Shown: one piece after another, positions 17,276 through 24,940 of the stretch
Numbering within the stretch: the stretch's first letter is position 1
Layout of the letters: each line of letters opens with the position of its first letter
Assembly: GCA_024682395.1 (NCBI GenBank)
Contig: JAIKZH010000048.1
Location: 1-33,740 of the forward strand
DNA length: 33,740 bases
Direction of reading: 5' to 3'
From: Bacteroidaceae bacterium
GTDB lineage: Bacteria; Bacteroidota; Bacteroidia; Bacteroidales; Bacteroidaceae
The notes under the pieces: generated by a model
What the model was told of the DNA's origin: nothing
The model's input: the letters and a program-made list of their open reading frames with translations, nothing else
The model's database searches: none
Translations under genes and position numbers: made by a program

Positions 17276-18982
17276 ATGAATACAATAAAGAAAATATTAT
17301 TAGTTACCGTGGCTCTTCCTCTCGGCTTAGTCGGATTAGGAGCTTTGGTTAGCAGTTGTAGCGATATTGATTCTACATTTGTTGAATTCGAAGAAGACAA
17401 CAACCTCAATGATAAGAATGAACTTCACTACTCGCTTATTGGCATTGTCAATAAATTACAAGAACTTACAGATCGTACAATTATCCTTGGAGAAGTGCGT
17501 AATGACTTGACTACATTAACAGAAAGCGCAACAACTGATTTAAAACAATTGGCTAACTTTGATGTAGGTATCAAGAATGAATATAACGCACCTAAAGATT
17601 ATTTTGCAGTAATTCAGAATTGTAACTTCTACCTCTCACGAGTTGACTCGTTGTTAAAAATTCGTGGTAAGAAGGTTTTTGAGGAAGAAATTGCTGCAAT
17701 ACATGGATATCGCGCATGGACATATCTGCAATTTGCACTTAACTATGGCACTGTACCATTCGTTACAGAACCAACTCTAAAAGAAAAGGACGCTGATCCA
17801 AGTTTATACCCTCAGTATAGCATCAAAGAAGTCTGTGATTATTTTATCGAAGACCTAAAACCATATGTAGATACTGATATTCCAAACGACAATCTTTCCA
17901 TGGCCGAATTTGTTCCAATCAGAATCTTATTAGGAGATTTATGCTTATGGTCTGGTAAATATCAAGAAGCTGCTGAGTATTATCACGACTATTTAAATAA
18001 ATTAGATTATGAGAGACCTCTATCTGGAGCTGAGAGAACTGATATCATGGATTATAATCCAGGAACATGCCATTGGGAAAATAAAGACTTTAAGAATGTT
18101 TTTTATAGTTATATGCCAAAGGGATCCTATTATATTTTCTCAATAACTATGAATGCTGATAACGAGGAATATAATGGTCCTACAAGCAAATTGGACGATA
18201 TATTCAGTTCAACAGAAAATAACAATTATTATTTCCAAGCAACTCATTCAAAAGCTTATGATCAATTAAGTCAATCTCAGAAATACACTTTAACTTACTT
18301 TGACCCTGTAACTTCAGAAATGGACACTGTGTCACCTCCAAAGGATCTCATATATAGCGATGAATTATTACGAGGAGACTTGCGACTTTCATATATTTAT
18401 AATCTTTCTCCATATAAAAATAGCAATGAGAAATACAATAAATATTATCTAAGAAATCTCAAGCTATACACAACAAGTCGAATGGAAATATACACAATAA
18501 GTCAGGTATATTTGAGATTTGCAGAAGCTCTGAATCTCGCAGGTTATCCTCAATCAGCATTTGCAGTTCTTAAATATGGTCTCTGTGACGATAATTATGG
18601 TAACTATTTATATGTTGACGACGATGAAAAAGAGCGTGCTGGAGATCTTATAAAATTCAACCCAGAGAAATTCAAGAAAGAAAACACTTGGGGTATTCAC
18701 TCTCTTGGTTGTGGAAACGTGGAATGCGATACAACATACATAATTCCAGAACTTGCAACACGTGAGGACTCAATAGCATTTGTAGAGCAGAAAATCCTTG
18801 ACGAAATGGCATTGGAATGCTCATGTGAAGGAACTCGTTTCTATGACTTAATGCGTTACGCATTACGTCACAACGACAATGAATTCCTCGCAAACAAAAT
18901 TGCAAGACGCGATGGAGAACTCAACGAAGATTTATATCAGAGACTCCTTGAAAGAAAGAACTGGTATCTCCCATTACCATAA
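17276..18982 (+). CDS. SusD/RagB-family surface lipoprotein (pair 2)
   Basis: The 568-residue product has a lipobox ending at Cys28 (LVSSC) followed by SDID and acidic residues (EFEEDNN). TPR-like helices are visible (ALAAIHGYRAWTYLQFALNYG-like at about 140-160; ILLGDLCLWSGKYQEAAEYY at about 220-240). The conserved SusD C-terminal block appears as 'LDEMALECSCEGTRFYDLMRYALRHND', and the protein ends RKNWYLPLP, the usual family ending. It is the ligand-binding partner of the preceding SusC and the last gene of the operon, since a strong terminator follows 22 bases later. Compared with the first SusD it is more divergent in the N-terminal third, so the two pairs probably do not bind the same part of a ligand. 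Confidence 0.94.
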   Translation: MNTIKKILLVTVALPLGLVGLGALVSSCSDIDSTFVEFEEDNNLNDKNELHYSLIGIVNKLQELTDRTIILGEVRNDLTTLTESATTDLKQLANFDVGIKNEYNAPKDYFAVIQNCNFYLSRVDSLLKIRGKKVFEEEIAAIHGYRAWTYLQFALNYGTVPFVTEPTLKEKDADPSLYPQYSIKEVCDYFIEDLKPYVDTDIPNDNLSMAEFVPIRILLGDLCLWSGKYQEAAEYYHDYLNKLDYERPLSGAERTDIMDYNPGTCHWENKDFKNVFYSYMPKGSYYIFSITMNADNEEYNGPTSKLDDIFSSTENNNYYFQATHSKAYDQLSQSQKYTLTYFDPVTSEMDTVSPPKDLIYSDELLRGDLRLSYIYNLSPYKNSNEKYNKYYLRNLKLYTTSRMEIYTISQVYLRFAEALNLAGYPQSAFAVLKYGLCDDNYGNYLYVDDDEKERAGDLIKFNPEKFKKENTWGIHSLGCGNVECDTTYIIPELATREDSIAFVEQKILDEMALECSCEGTRFYDLMRYALRHNDNEFLANKIARRDGELNEDLYQRLLERKNWYLPLP

Positions 18983-19003
18983 TCAACATCTGATTAAATC
19001 AAT

Positions 19004-19038
19004 AAAAAATGTGCCAATTTAAGTTTGGCACATTTTTT
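19004..19038 (+). terminator. Intrinsic terminator of the FAS1/SusCD operon
   Basis: AATGTGCCAA pairs with TTGGCACATT around a seven-base loop (TTTAAGT), flanked by A6 and T8 tracts. It lies 22 bases after the last susD stop and is a textbook intrinsic terminator. Confidence 0.9.
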
Positions 19039-19075
19039 TTCTTTATCAAAAAATCGTTAATACAAGTTTTTTTAT

Positions 19076-19083
19076 TATCTTTG
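19076..19083 (+). promoter_or_regulatory. Predicted promoter -7 element before the structured RNA
   Basis: TATCTTTG fits TAnnTTTG, followed by CAAAG. The -33 position 20 bases upstream is not a TTTG match. Transcription would start near 19090, about 50 bases after the preceding terminator, and would run through the hairpin-rich region below. Confidence 0.55.
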
Positions 19084-19089
19084 CAAAGT

Positions 19090-19470
19090 CTATCAATCCA
19101 CAAAGGTTGAATAATGACTTATATACATAAAAGGCGTACCTATACGCTTTGCTTTTGACGATGTAAGAACTTCGCAAATTCAAACTGTTAGTCAAAAACA
19201 AAGTAACGGGACGCCCCATTTTAGTCTGATTAATCAATGATTATCCCCTATCGGGATATCATTTATATATTAGTACTATTATTGTGGGGCTTTCACGTTA
19301 CTCGTTCCGACTAACATGGCATGCGAAGGCCTTTACATCGGGGAACGAGTAATAGGAAGGCTCCACGTTCTTTTTGCATATAACCTAAAAAAATTGTAAT
19401 CCCCCGATTGGAGTCATTGGGTACAAGTTAAACACTAAAGTCTTATAATCGAACCCACAAAAAACAAGAC
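19090..19470 (+). ncRNA. Candidate structured non-coding RNA or long cis-regulatory leader
   Basis: About 390 bases without a supported gene hold three strong foldings. Hairpin A (19133-19215): GGCGT pairs with ACGCC, and the 13-base arm 19147-19159 pairs with 19191-19203 with one mismatch, around a 31-base loop. Hairpin B (19236-19263): 11 pairs with one bulge, closing on CCC/GGG. Hairpin C (19284-19366): a 10-pair outer stem with two G-U pairs and an inner perfect 11-pair stem (19298-19308 with 19342-19352). The loop sequence ATCGGGG (19337-19343) is complementary to CCCCGAT at 19402-19408, which would give a pseudoknot or an alternative fold. GC content is visibly higher than in nearby intergenic DNA. 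I do not recognise it as tmRNA, RNase P RNA or a named riboswitch. It is either an independent RNA or the leader of the gene at 19490. Confidence 0.5.
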
Positions 19471-19489
19471 CAAAGTGAAAGTCCTTCTT

Positions 19490-22324
19490 ATGAATCATTC
19501 AAAACAAAATTGTCTTTTACATGCAAATAGCAAATATTACACAATAATATACGTTATAATTGTTATTCTTATCTGTATTGGATGTGACCATAGTTTAGAA
19601 AATGCCATTGAACACTCTGACAATAACAAAACAGAGATATTAAAAGTATTAGACCACTATAAAAAAGAAAAAAACTCATTAAAATACGAGGCTGCACAAT
19701 TTTTAATAAAGAATATGTTATACAACTATTGTAATGATGGTGCCGCTATTGATGAATTTGATTCTTTATATCAAACAACATTTAATATTTCGAATAATAA
19801 TAGAACTAAATATCTTAATGAGGGTTTAGAGAAAATCGATTTTAGTAATTGCAATACAATTATTGACATTAATAACATTAAAGCGGATTACCTAATAAAG
19901 ATGATAGATTATGCATGTGATACATGGGAAAAATCATCATGGAGTAAAAATTATGACAAATCGATTTTCTTTAATTATGTTTTACCATATCGCTTAAGCG
20001 AGGAAAAGATTAGTTATTGGCATCAAACCATTGATTCTGAGTTTCCATTATTAAAAAAAGATATTGTAATAACTAGAAGAGGAAGGCAATATGAAGCTGA
20101 AGATGGACATTTACATGATTGTAATATTGTAAATGCAGATGGAGCCTCTAAACACAAAGCAGTATTATTAACAAATAAAGAGTCAAAAGTAACTTTTAAT
20201 ATCCAATCAAATAGAGATACACATAAACGCTTAATTATAAAATATACATCAATATCAAAAGAGATTTGCGCAACAATCAAAGTAAATGGACTTATCCAAG
20301 ATACAATCTATTTATCACCAACCAGAAATATTGAGACATATGGAGAAAAATGGTTTAATAAAGAGTTACCTATTAAAAAAGGAAAAAATACAATTTCTAT
20401 CTGCAGTCTAAAAGACACTTTGGGAATTGATTATATTCAATTGGGACCTATTGAGAGATATACCCAAGATTTTCTTAGGGATTTCTCTACTGGTTTTTAT
20501 AGAATCTCAAATAAAAAGACACATCATTATATAACATTTGATACTGTATCTGCTTTTATAAATAAACCCGTCAAATTATTACCATTATCGTCAACTGATA
20601 GTCTTCAATATGTAAGATTAGACTATCAAGGTTATCCTATGTGGAAAATATGTTCATATAAACAAGATAGTATAGATTTATGTCTCGAGATTAAATTTGG
20701 GACAGCAGGAACATTAAGTCCAGATTCATTGATAACACAAAATGCATTCGACAACAGACCATTTCAACATTGGGTATTTTTCCCTTTGGGTAATGATTAC
20801 TATCGAATCATGAATAAACATAGTGGAATGTTCTTAGAAGCTAAGATTGATAAAAGGTCGGGAAAAGAACAATTAGTACAGAATCCATACTCAAATACTG
20901 ATAGTCAAAGATGGCATCTATCTAAAATAGATTATCAAAAGCAAATTAATTGCTCATATATAATAGGCTCAGCTGTTTCTGAAGCCTTAAAAATATATGA
21001 CATTGCTCATCAATTTGAGTTCTTCACATATGATGAAGATCTAACCCCAAAAGCATCTTCTATTATAAAGAACAAACTTGGGAAATGTAATGATGAAGCG
21101 AACTTCATGGTATATTTATGCCGGCACTTAGGGATTCCATCTACTATTGATTTTACACCACATTGGGGAAACAGGAGCAATGGCCATTCATGGAGTGTAA
21201 TATTAAACCCTGACGGAAAGGCAACTACTTTCTATATGGGGAACGTACCTGGAGATACAGCAAATTATTTTCATCCATATAAAAAGCCTAAGGTTTTTAG
21301 AAAACAATTCCAACTTAATAAAGAGATCTCTAAAGATTTTATTCATGAACATGAGATCCCCTCACTATTTCAATATGCAAAATTCACAGATGTTACTGAT
21401 GAGTATTATGCGACTACTGATGTTGAGATAAATGTTCCGAAGAAATATAATAAAAGAAAAATAGCTTATATATGCGTCTTTGACAACCATGAATGGGTAC
21501 CTGTGTTTTATGGTAAGATCGATAATGAGAAAGTTAAATTTAAATCAATGGGGAGAGGAATTGTGTATATTGCTGCAATATTCAAGGATAATACCATTCA
21601 GCCTTTTGGTAACCCATTTTTAATCAACAATAATGGTATTATTAAAGAGATAAAAGCAAATCCCAAGAAATTACAAACTATGATTATTACAAGAAAATAT
21701 CCATTCATGGGAGAGCAAGATTATTTTAATAGCAGAATGAATGGAGGGCTATTTCAGGCCTCTAACGATTTATCGTTTTCGAAATATTCATTATTACATA
21801 CACATCATGGTATAACTAATGGTAATTGGTATGAAATACCAATTAAAGATAAAAAAACATATAAATATGTACGTTATTTTGGTGCTAAAGGCTCATTCTG
21901 TAACATCAATGAACTAGAAATATATGATAAGAACCAAAATAAGATTGAAGGAAAAATAATTGGAACTGAAGGTGAACCATCAACACCAAAAGAAAGAGTC
22001 TTCGATGGGGACATATTGACAGGTTTTGGAGCATATAGTCCTGATGGGAATTGGGTTGGCTTAGAATTTGCGACACCAATCTCTTTCTCAAAAATAAGAT
22101 ATATTGGACGAAACGATGGCAATTGTATAGAAATTGGCGACCACTACGTTCTGTATTATTGGGGCAACAACCAATGGATATGTTTAGGTGAAAAGACCGC
22201 GGAGAAAAACAAGCTGCTCTTTGAAAAAGTTCCTTCAGAAGGCCTTTACATTATTAAAGATGTAACCAAAGGTGTTGAAGAAAGAATTTTTACATATAAA
22301 AATGGCAAACAAATTTGGTGGTAA
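19490..22324 (+). CDS. Multidomain lipoprotein with transglutaminase-like core and carbohydrate-binding-like modules
   Basis: The ATG at 19490 is preferred to the in-frame GTG at 19475. A signal/lipid segment ends at Cys32 (LICIGC), followed by DHSLEN. Domains, with approximate residues: helical region 40-190; CBM6/35-like beta-sandwich 195-325 (RQYEAEDGHL, IDYIQLGP); ricin-B-like region 327-475 (GFYRISNKKTHHYI, FQHWVF, NTDSQRWHL); transglutaminase-like domain 490-600 with Cys533 (GKCNDEA) and His566 (GHSW); beta region; discoidin/CBM32-like domain about 785-925 (YVRYFGAKGSFCNINELEIY). The third catalytic residue of the Cys-His-Asp set is not obvious. Such proteins are thought to act on peptides or glycoconjugates at the cell surface, as peptidase or cross-linker; which one cannot be read here. 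A structured leader precedes it. Confidence 0.85.
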   Translation: MNHSKQNCLLHANSKYYTIIYVIIVILICIGCDHSLENAIEHSDNNKTEILKVLDHYKKEKNSLKYEAAQFLIKNMLYNYCNDGAAIDEFDSLYQTTFNISNNNRTKYLNEGLEKIDFSNCNTIIDINNIKADYLIKMIDYACDTWEKSSWSKNYDKSIFFNYVLPYRLSEEKISYWHQTIDSEFPLLKKDIVITRRGRQYEAEDGHLHDCNIVNADGASKHKAVLLTNKESKVTFNIQSNRDTHKRLIIKYTSISKEICATIKVNGLIQDTIYLSPTRNIETYGEKWFNKELPIKKGKNTISICSLKDTLGIDYIQLGPIERYTQDFLRDFSTGFYRISNKKTHHYITFDTVSAFINKPVKLLPLSSTDSLQYVRLDYQGYPMWKICSYKQDSIDLCLEIKFGTAGTLSPDSLITQNAFDNRPFQHWVFFPLGNDYYRIMNKHSGMFLEAKIDKRSGKEQLVQNPYSNTDSQRWHLSKIDYQKQINCSYIIGSAVSEALKIYDIAHQFEFFTYDEDLTPKASSIIKNKLGKCNDEANFMVYLCRHLGIPSTIDFTPHWGNRSNGHSWSVILNPDGKATTFYMGNVPGDTANYFHPYKKPKVFRKQFQLNKEISKDFIHEHEIPSLFQYAKFTDVTDEYYATTDVEINVPKKYNKRKIAYICVFDNHEWVPVFYGKIDNEKVKFKSMGRGIVYIAAIFKDNTIQPFGNPFLINNNGIIKEIKANPKKLQTMIITRKYPFMGEQDYFNSRMNGGLFQASNDLSFSKYSLLHTHHGITNGNWYEIPIKDKKTYKYVRYFGAKGSFCNINELEIYDKNQNKIEGKIIGTEGEPSTPKERVFDGDILTGFGAYSPDGNWVGLEFATPISFSKIRYIGRNDGNCIEIGDHYVLYYWGNNQWICLGEKTAEKNKLLFEKVPSEGLYIIKDVTKGVEERIFTYKNGKQIWW

Positions 22325-22469
22325 CATAATATGGAAATAAGAATAAAGAATATTCTATCATTAATGAAAAAGCTATAACATTAATTAATCATAACAGACC
22401 ATCTGTATAAAGGAGTGGAATCCGAAAAACTTAAGAGTAGGAATTAATTTACAAACAAACTTAAACAAC

Positions 22470-23099
22470 ATGAAAAAATTATTTTATTTGGTAGCATTTA
22501 TGACTACTATGTTATGTTTAACTACTACAGTTACAAGTTGTTCCCAAGACGATGAATTAGAGTATTGCGAACAAGAATCTCTATTAAAGACAAAAGCGAC
22601 AAGACAAACAACAGGAGGAAGGAGCGGAGAAAACACCAAACATACATCTGCAAGTCGTTACAAACAACCCAAAAACGGGGAACAAACAATTTCTGTGGTT
22701 AAATCATATATCTTAAATCATAAAATACGTCAATGGGATCCTTTTAAAGGACGTGCAGAATGGAATGATTATCAAGTTTGTGAATCCTTCTATTTTACAT
22801 TTGCATATACATTTGATGATGATAGTGAAACAACCACTGGTAGATGTATTACAGCATATGAGGTATCTGGATCAGCATGGCCTGCTGAAAAATGTCTGTA
22901 TTTACAGAGTTGTCCATCATCTGCACGAATTTGTAAGGATGGGAATATTGTATATGTCGCGTCATTTGATGTGTCAATAGGGACAAACGTTTTGTCAAAC
23001 ATAGAACCAAAAAATCAAAAAGAAATTGGAATTAGATATAATTACAATTATGAAGAATTAGATCCCGGTACCGGTATTAATAATACTACTCATAATTAA
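22470..23099 (+). CDS. Small lipoprotein of unknown function
   Basis: The 209-residue product has a signal peptide and a lipobox ending at Cys24 (TVTSC), followed by SQDDELE, a good surface-export signal. Residues about 40-75 are a low-complexity polar linker rich in Thr, Gly, Ser and Lys. From about 75 the protein looks beta-structured, with four cysteines (VCESFYF, GRCITAYE, EKCLYLQSC, RICKDG) that could form disulfides. It ends in an Asn/Thr-rich tail. I recognise no family. It lies 145 bases after the transglutaminase-like gene and 77 bases before the O-antigen-ligase-like gene on the same strand, with a hairpin before the latter. Its Ser/Thr-rich linker would be a conceivable glycosylation target, which is speculation. 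Confidence 0.8.
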   Translation: MKKLFYLVAFMTTMLCLTTTVTSCSQDDELEYCEQESLLKTKATRQTTGGRSGENTKHTSASRYKQPKNGEQTISVVKSYILNHKIRQWDPFKGRAEWNDYQVCESFYFTFAYTFDDDSETTTGRCITAYEVSGSAWPAEKCLYLQSCPSSARICKDGNIVYVASFDVSIGTNVLSNIEPKNQKEIGIRYNYNYEELDPGTGINNTTHN

Positions 23100-23120
23100 C
23101 ATTAATTACGATAATAAAAA

Positions 23121-23155
23121 AAGAGCGTGTGTAAGTATAACAGCCACACGCTCTT
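23121..23155 (+). terminator. Hairpin (possible terminator) after the small lipoprotein gene
   Basis: AAGAGCGTGTG (23121-23131) pairs perfectly with CACACGCTCTT (23145-23155). The stem is strong, but only TTCATAT follows instead of a T tract. It may be a partial terminator or processing site before the start at 23177. Confidence 0.55.
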
Positions 23156-23176
23156 CATATAATAAAATAATTATAA

Positions 23177-24769
23177 ATGAAAGACTTACACAGATTCATA
23201 TTATTCATAAGTGTATTTATATGTTTCATACCGCCAATATCAAAAGGGTTTTATGATGAATACATATCGCCCAAATGGTATCTCAGTATTTTCATAGTTC
23301 TCTTATTGTTCATATGGTGTTTAATCAGTAAATATAGTTTTTATATTGAAAAAAAACATATTTCTTTATATGCAACAATAATTCTTTGCTTAGAATGTTT
23401 ATATTCATTGTCTTATGAATATACAAACGTTTTTAATGATTATGGAATAACTGGCTCATTCGATAATCCCGCAGTATTAGCTTTACATTTATTATTGTTA
23501 TTACCATTTACATTTATTAGTTTCAACACTAAGAAGCAGCTATGGGAGATTTGTAGAGTTATTGTGATTATTATTTCTATAATTACATTACTATTAACAA
23601 AATCAAGAACAGGTTTGATATGTCTTGGGATTGATTGCATAATCATTATATTTATTAAAATAAGACATCGTATAGAATTAAAAATACTAATCACAATATG
23701 CGCTATTTTCATTATCCCATTTGTTTGTCTTACTCAAAAACAGGAATCAACAAATGGCAGAAGGTTTATTATTCAAACTACATATAATCTTATAAAAGAG
23801 AATCCTATAATTGGCCATGGAAAAAATTCGTTTATTAGATTATTTATGGCGAATCAAGGTAATTATTTACATAACCATCCAAATTGCGAATATGCTTATC
23901 TTGCTGATGAAGTATATCATCCATTAAATGAATTTATGAATATTTGGTTAGATTATGGCGTATTGGGAATGTTACTATATTTTATTCTCTTATCTATTCC
24001 CACCTTGTACTTCATTAAAAGAAAACAATGGGCATGTTGCATGGTCTTCATTACACTTTTCATTTTTTCATTCTTTTCATATCCTTTATACTATCCCCTA
24101 CCTGTGTTTATTATCATTTTAGGTAATAGTTGGTATATATATAATGTGTTTGTTTCAAAGTCACAATTATATGCAAGAATTATTAATAATGAAAAACTCA
24201 TAAAAAATCTAAGAATATTATTTCTAACTGGATTATGCTTTATCTTAGGATATATGTGTTATGATTATTCATTTGAATATGAATGGAGTGTAATCTCACG
24301 TAATGCAGAACATGGGTATGTAAAAAGGATGTTACCTCGATACAAAAGATTATATAAACACTATAATAACAATTCATCATTTCTATATAATTACACATTA
24401 ATACAATTTCAAGCAGCAGAATTATCGGATGCGCTAAGCACATCTAAAAAATTACACTTAATCATGTCAGGGTATAATTTAGATTTACTAACAGGGGATA
24501 TTTATAGACATTTACATGATAACAAAAGTGCTATTAAATACTATCAATCTGCATATGATATGTGTCCGTGTCGATTTGCACCTTTAGAAGGAATGCTTTT
24601 ATCATATCAATATGATAATAATTTAAACAAGGCTGATTCAATTGCAAAAATTATAATCAATAAGAAAATAAAGATTCCTTCTTCAGAAGTATCTGATATC
24701 ATAGAAACCGCTAAAGATTGGTTAAAAAAGGAGAATCATAATCAAACAATAAACACAACCAAAGAATAA
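23177..24769 (+). CDS. O-antigen ligase/polymerase-like (Wzy_C-type) membrane protein with TPR-like tail
   Basis: The 530-residue product has about ten hydrophobic segments between residues 5 and 370. It carries the family's usual landmarks: 'TKSRTGLI' near 141, 'ENPIIGHGKNSF' near 210, and the periplasmic loop with 'HPLNEFMNIWLDYGVLG' near 247. Members transfer or polymerise lipid-linked glycans in the periplasm (O-antigen ligase WaaL, polymerase Wzy, O-oligosaccharyltransferase PglL). The motif does not tell these apart. Residues about 380-515 are soluble and repeat-like (LLTGDIYRHLHDNKSAIKYY, YDMCPCRFAPLEGMLLSY), resembling tetratricopeptide repeats. No glycosyltransferase cluster surrounds it, which favours a stand-alone transferase, perhaps acting on a protein such as the adjacent lipoprotein. 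That link rests only on proximity. Confidence 0.82.
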   Translation: MKDLHRFILFISVFICFIPPISKGFYDEYISPKWYLSIFIVLLLFIWCLISKYSFYIEKKHISLYATIILCLECLYSLSYEYTNVFNDYGITGSFDNPAVLALHLLLLLPFTFISFNTKKQLWEICRVIVIIISIITLLLTKSRTGLICLGIDCIIIIFIKIRHRIELKILITICAIFIIPFVCLTQKQESTNGRRFIIQTTYNLIKENPIIGHGKNSFIRLFMANQGNYLHNHPNCEYAYLADEVYHPLNEFMNIWLDYGVLGMLLYFILLSIPTLYFIKRKQWACCMVFITLFIFSFFSYPLYYPLPVFIIILGNSWYIYNVFVSKSQLYARIINNEKLIKNLRILFLTGLCFILGYMCYDYSFEYEWSVISRNAEHGYVKRMLPRYKRLYKHYNNNSSFLYNYTLIQFQAAELSDALSTSKKLHLIMSGYNLDLLTGDIYRHLHDNKSAIKYYQSAYDMCPCRFAPLEGMLLSYQYDNNLNKADSIAKIIINKKIKIPSSEVSDIIETAKDWLKKENHNQTINTTKE

Positions 24770-24882
24770 GAGTTATTGACATCTATGGTACTTTTGTTAA
24801 AATAACAATATATATTTTGCATTTTTATTGTTTCATAAAAAACACAAGACAAAAGCAATTGATAAATCTAACATGCAACCAC

Positions 24883-24903
24883 AAAAGCATCACAGATGCT
24901 TTT
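24883..24903. terminator. Bidirectional terminator between convergent genes
   Basis: AAAAGCATC (24883-24891) pairs perfectly with GATGCTTTT (24895-24903) around a three-base loop. It sits between the stop at 24769 on the plus strand and the helicase stop at 24941 on the minus strand, and carries T or A tracts on both sides. Confidence 0.75.
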
Positions 24904-24922
24904 TCGCAATGAATTTCCAATT

Positions 24923-24934
24923 GCGCTTCAGCGC
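24923..24934. repeat. Small palindromic repeat GCGCTTCAGCGC
   Basis: This perfect five-pair hairpin sequence, with flanking TT and C, occurs here just downstream of the helicase gene and again at 28138-28149 inside the larger intergenic repeat. A partial version (TTGCGCTTTAG) lies near 28321. It is probably a dispersed intergenic repeat unit. Confidence 0.5.
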
Positions 24935-24940
24935 CCCGCA

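Noticed and set aside
19046..19237. Minus-strand reading frame of 63 codons inside the structured region
   Set aside because: It spans the plus-strand promoter element and hairpin A, has no ribosome site and resembles no protein; it is chance openness.
19090..19470. tmRNA or RNase P RNA in the long non-coding stretch
   Set aside because: There is no alanyl acceptor-like end, CCA or tag-coding frame for tmRNA, and the conserved RNase P core sequences are absent.
24805..24905. Possible small RNA from an ATATTTTG element to the terminator at 24883
   Set aside because: The -7 match is imperfect and no -33 box is present; the terminator is explained by the flanking convergent genes.
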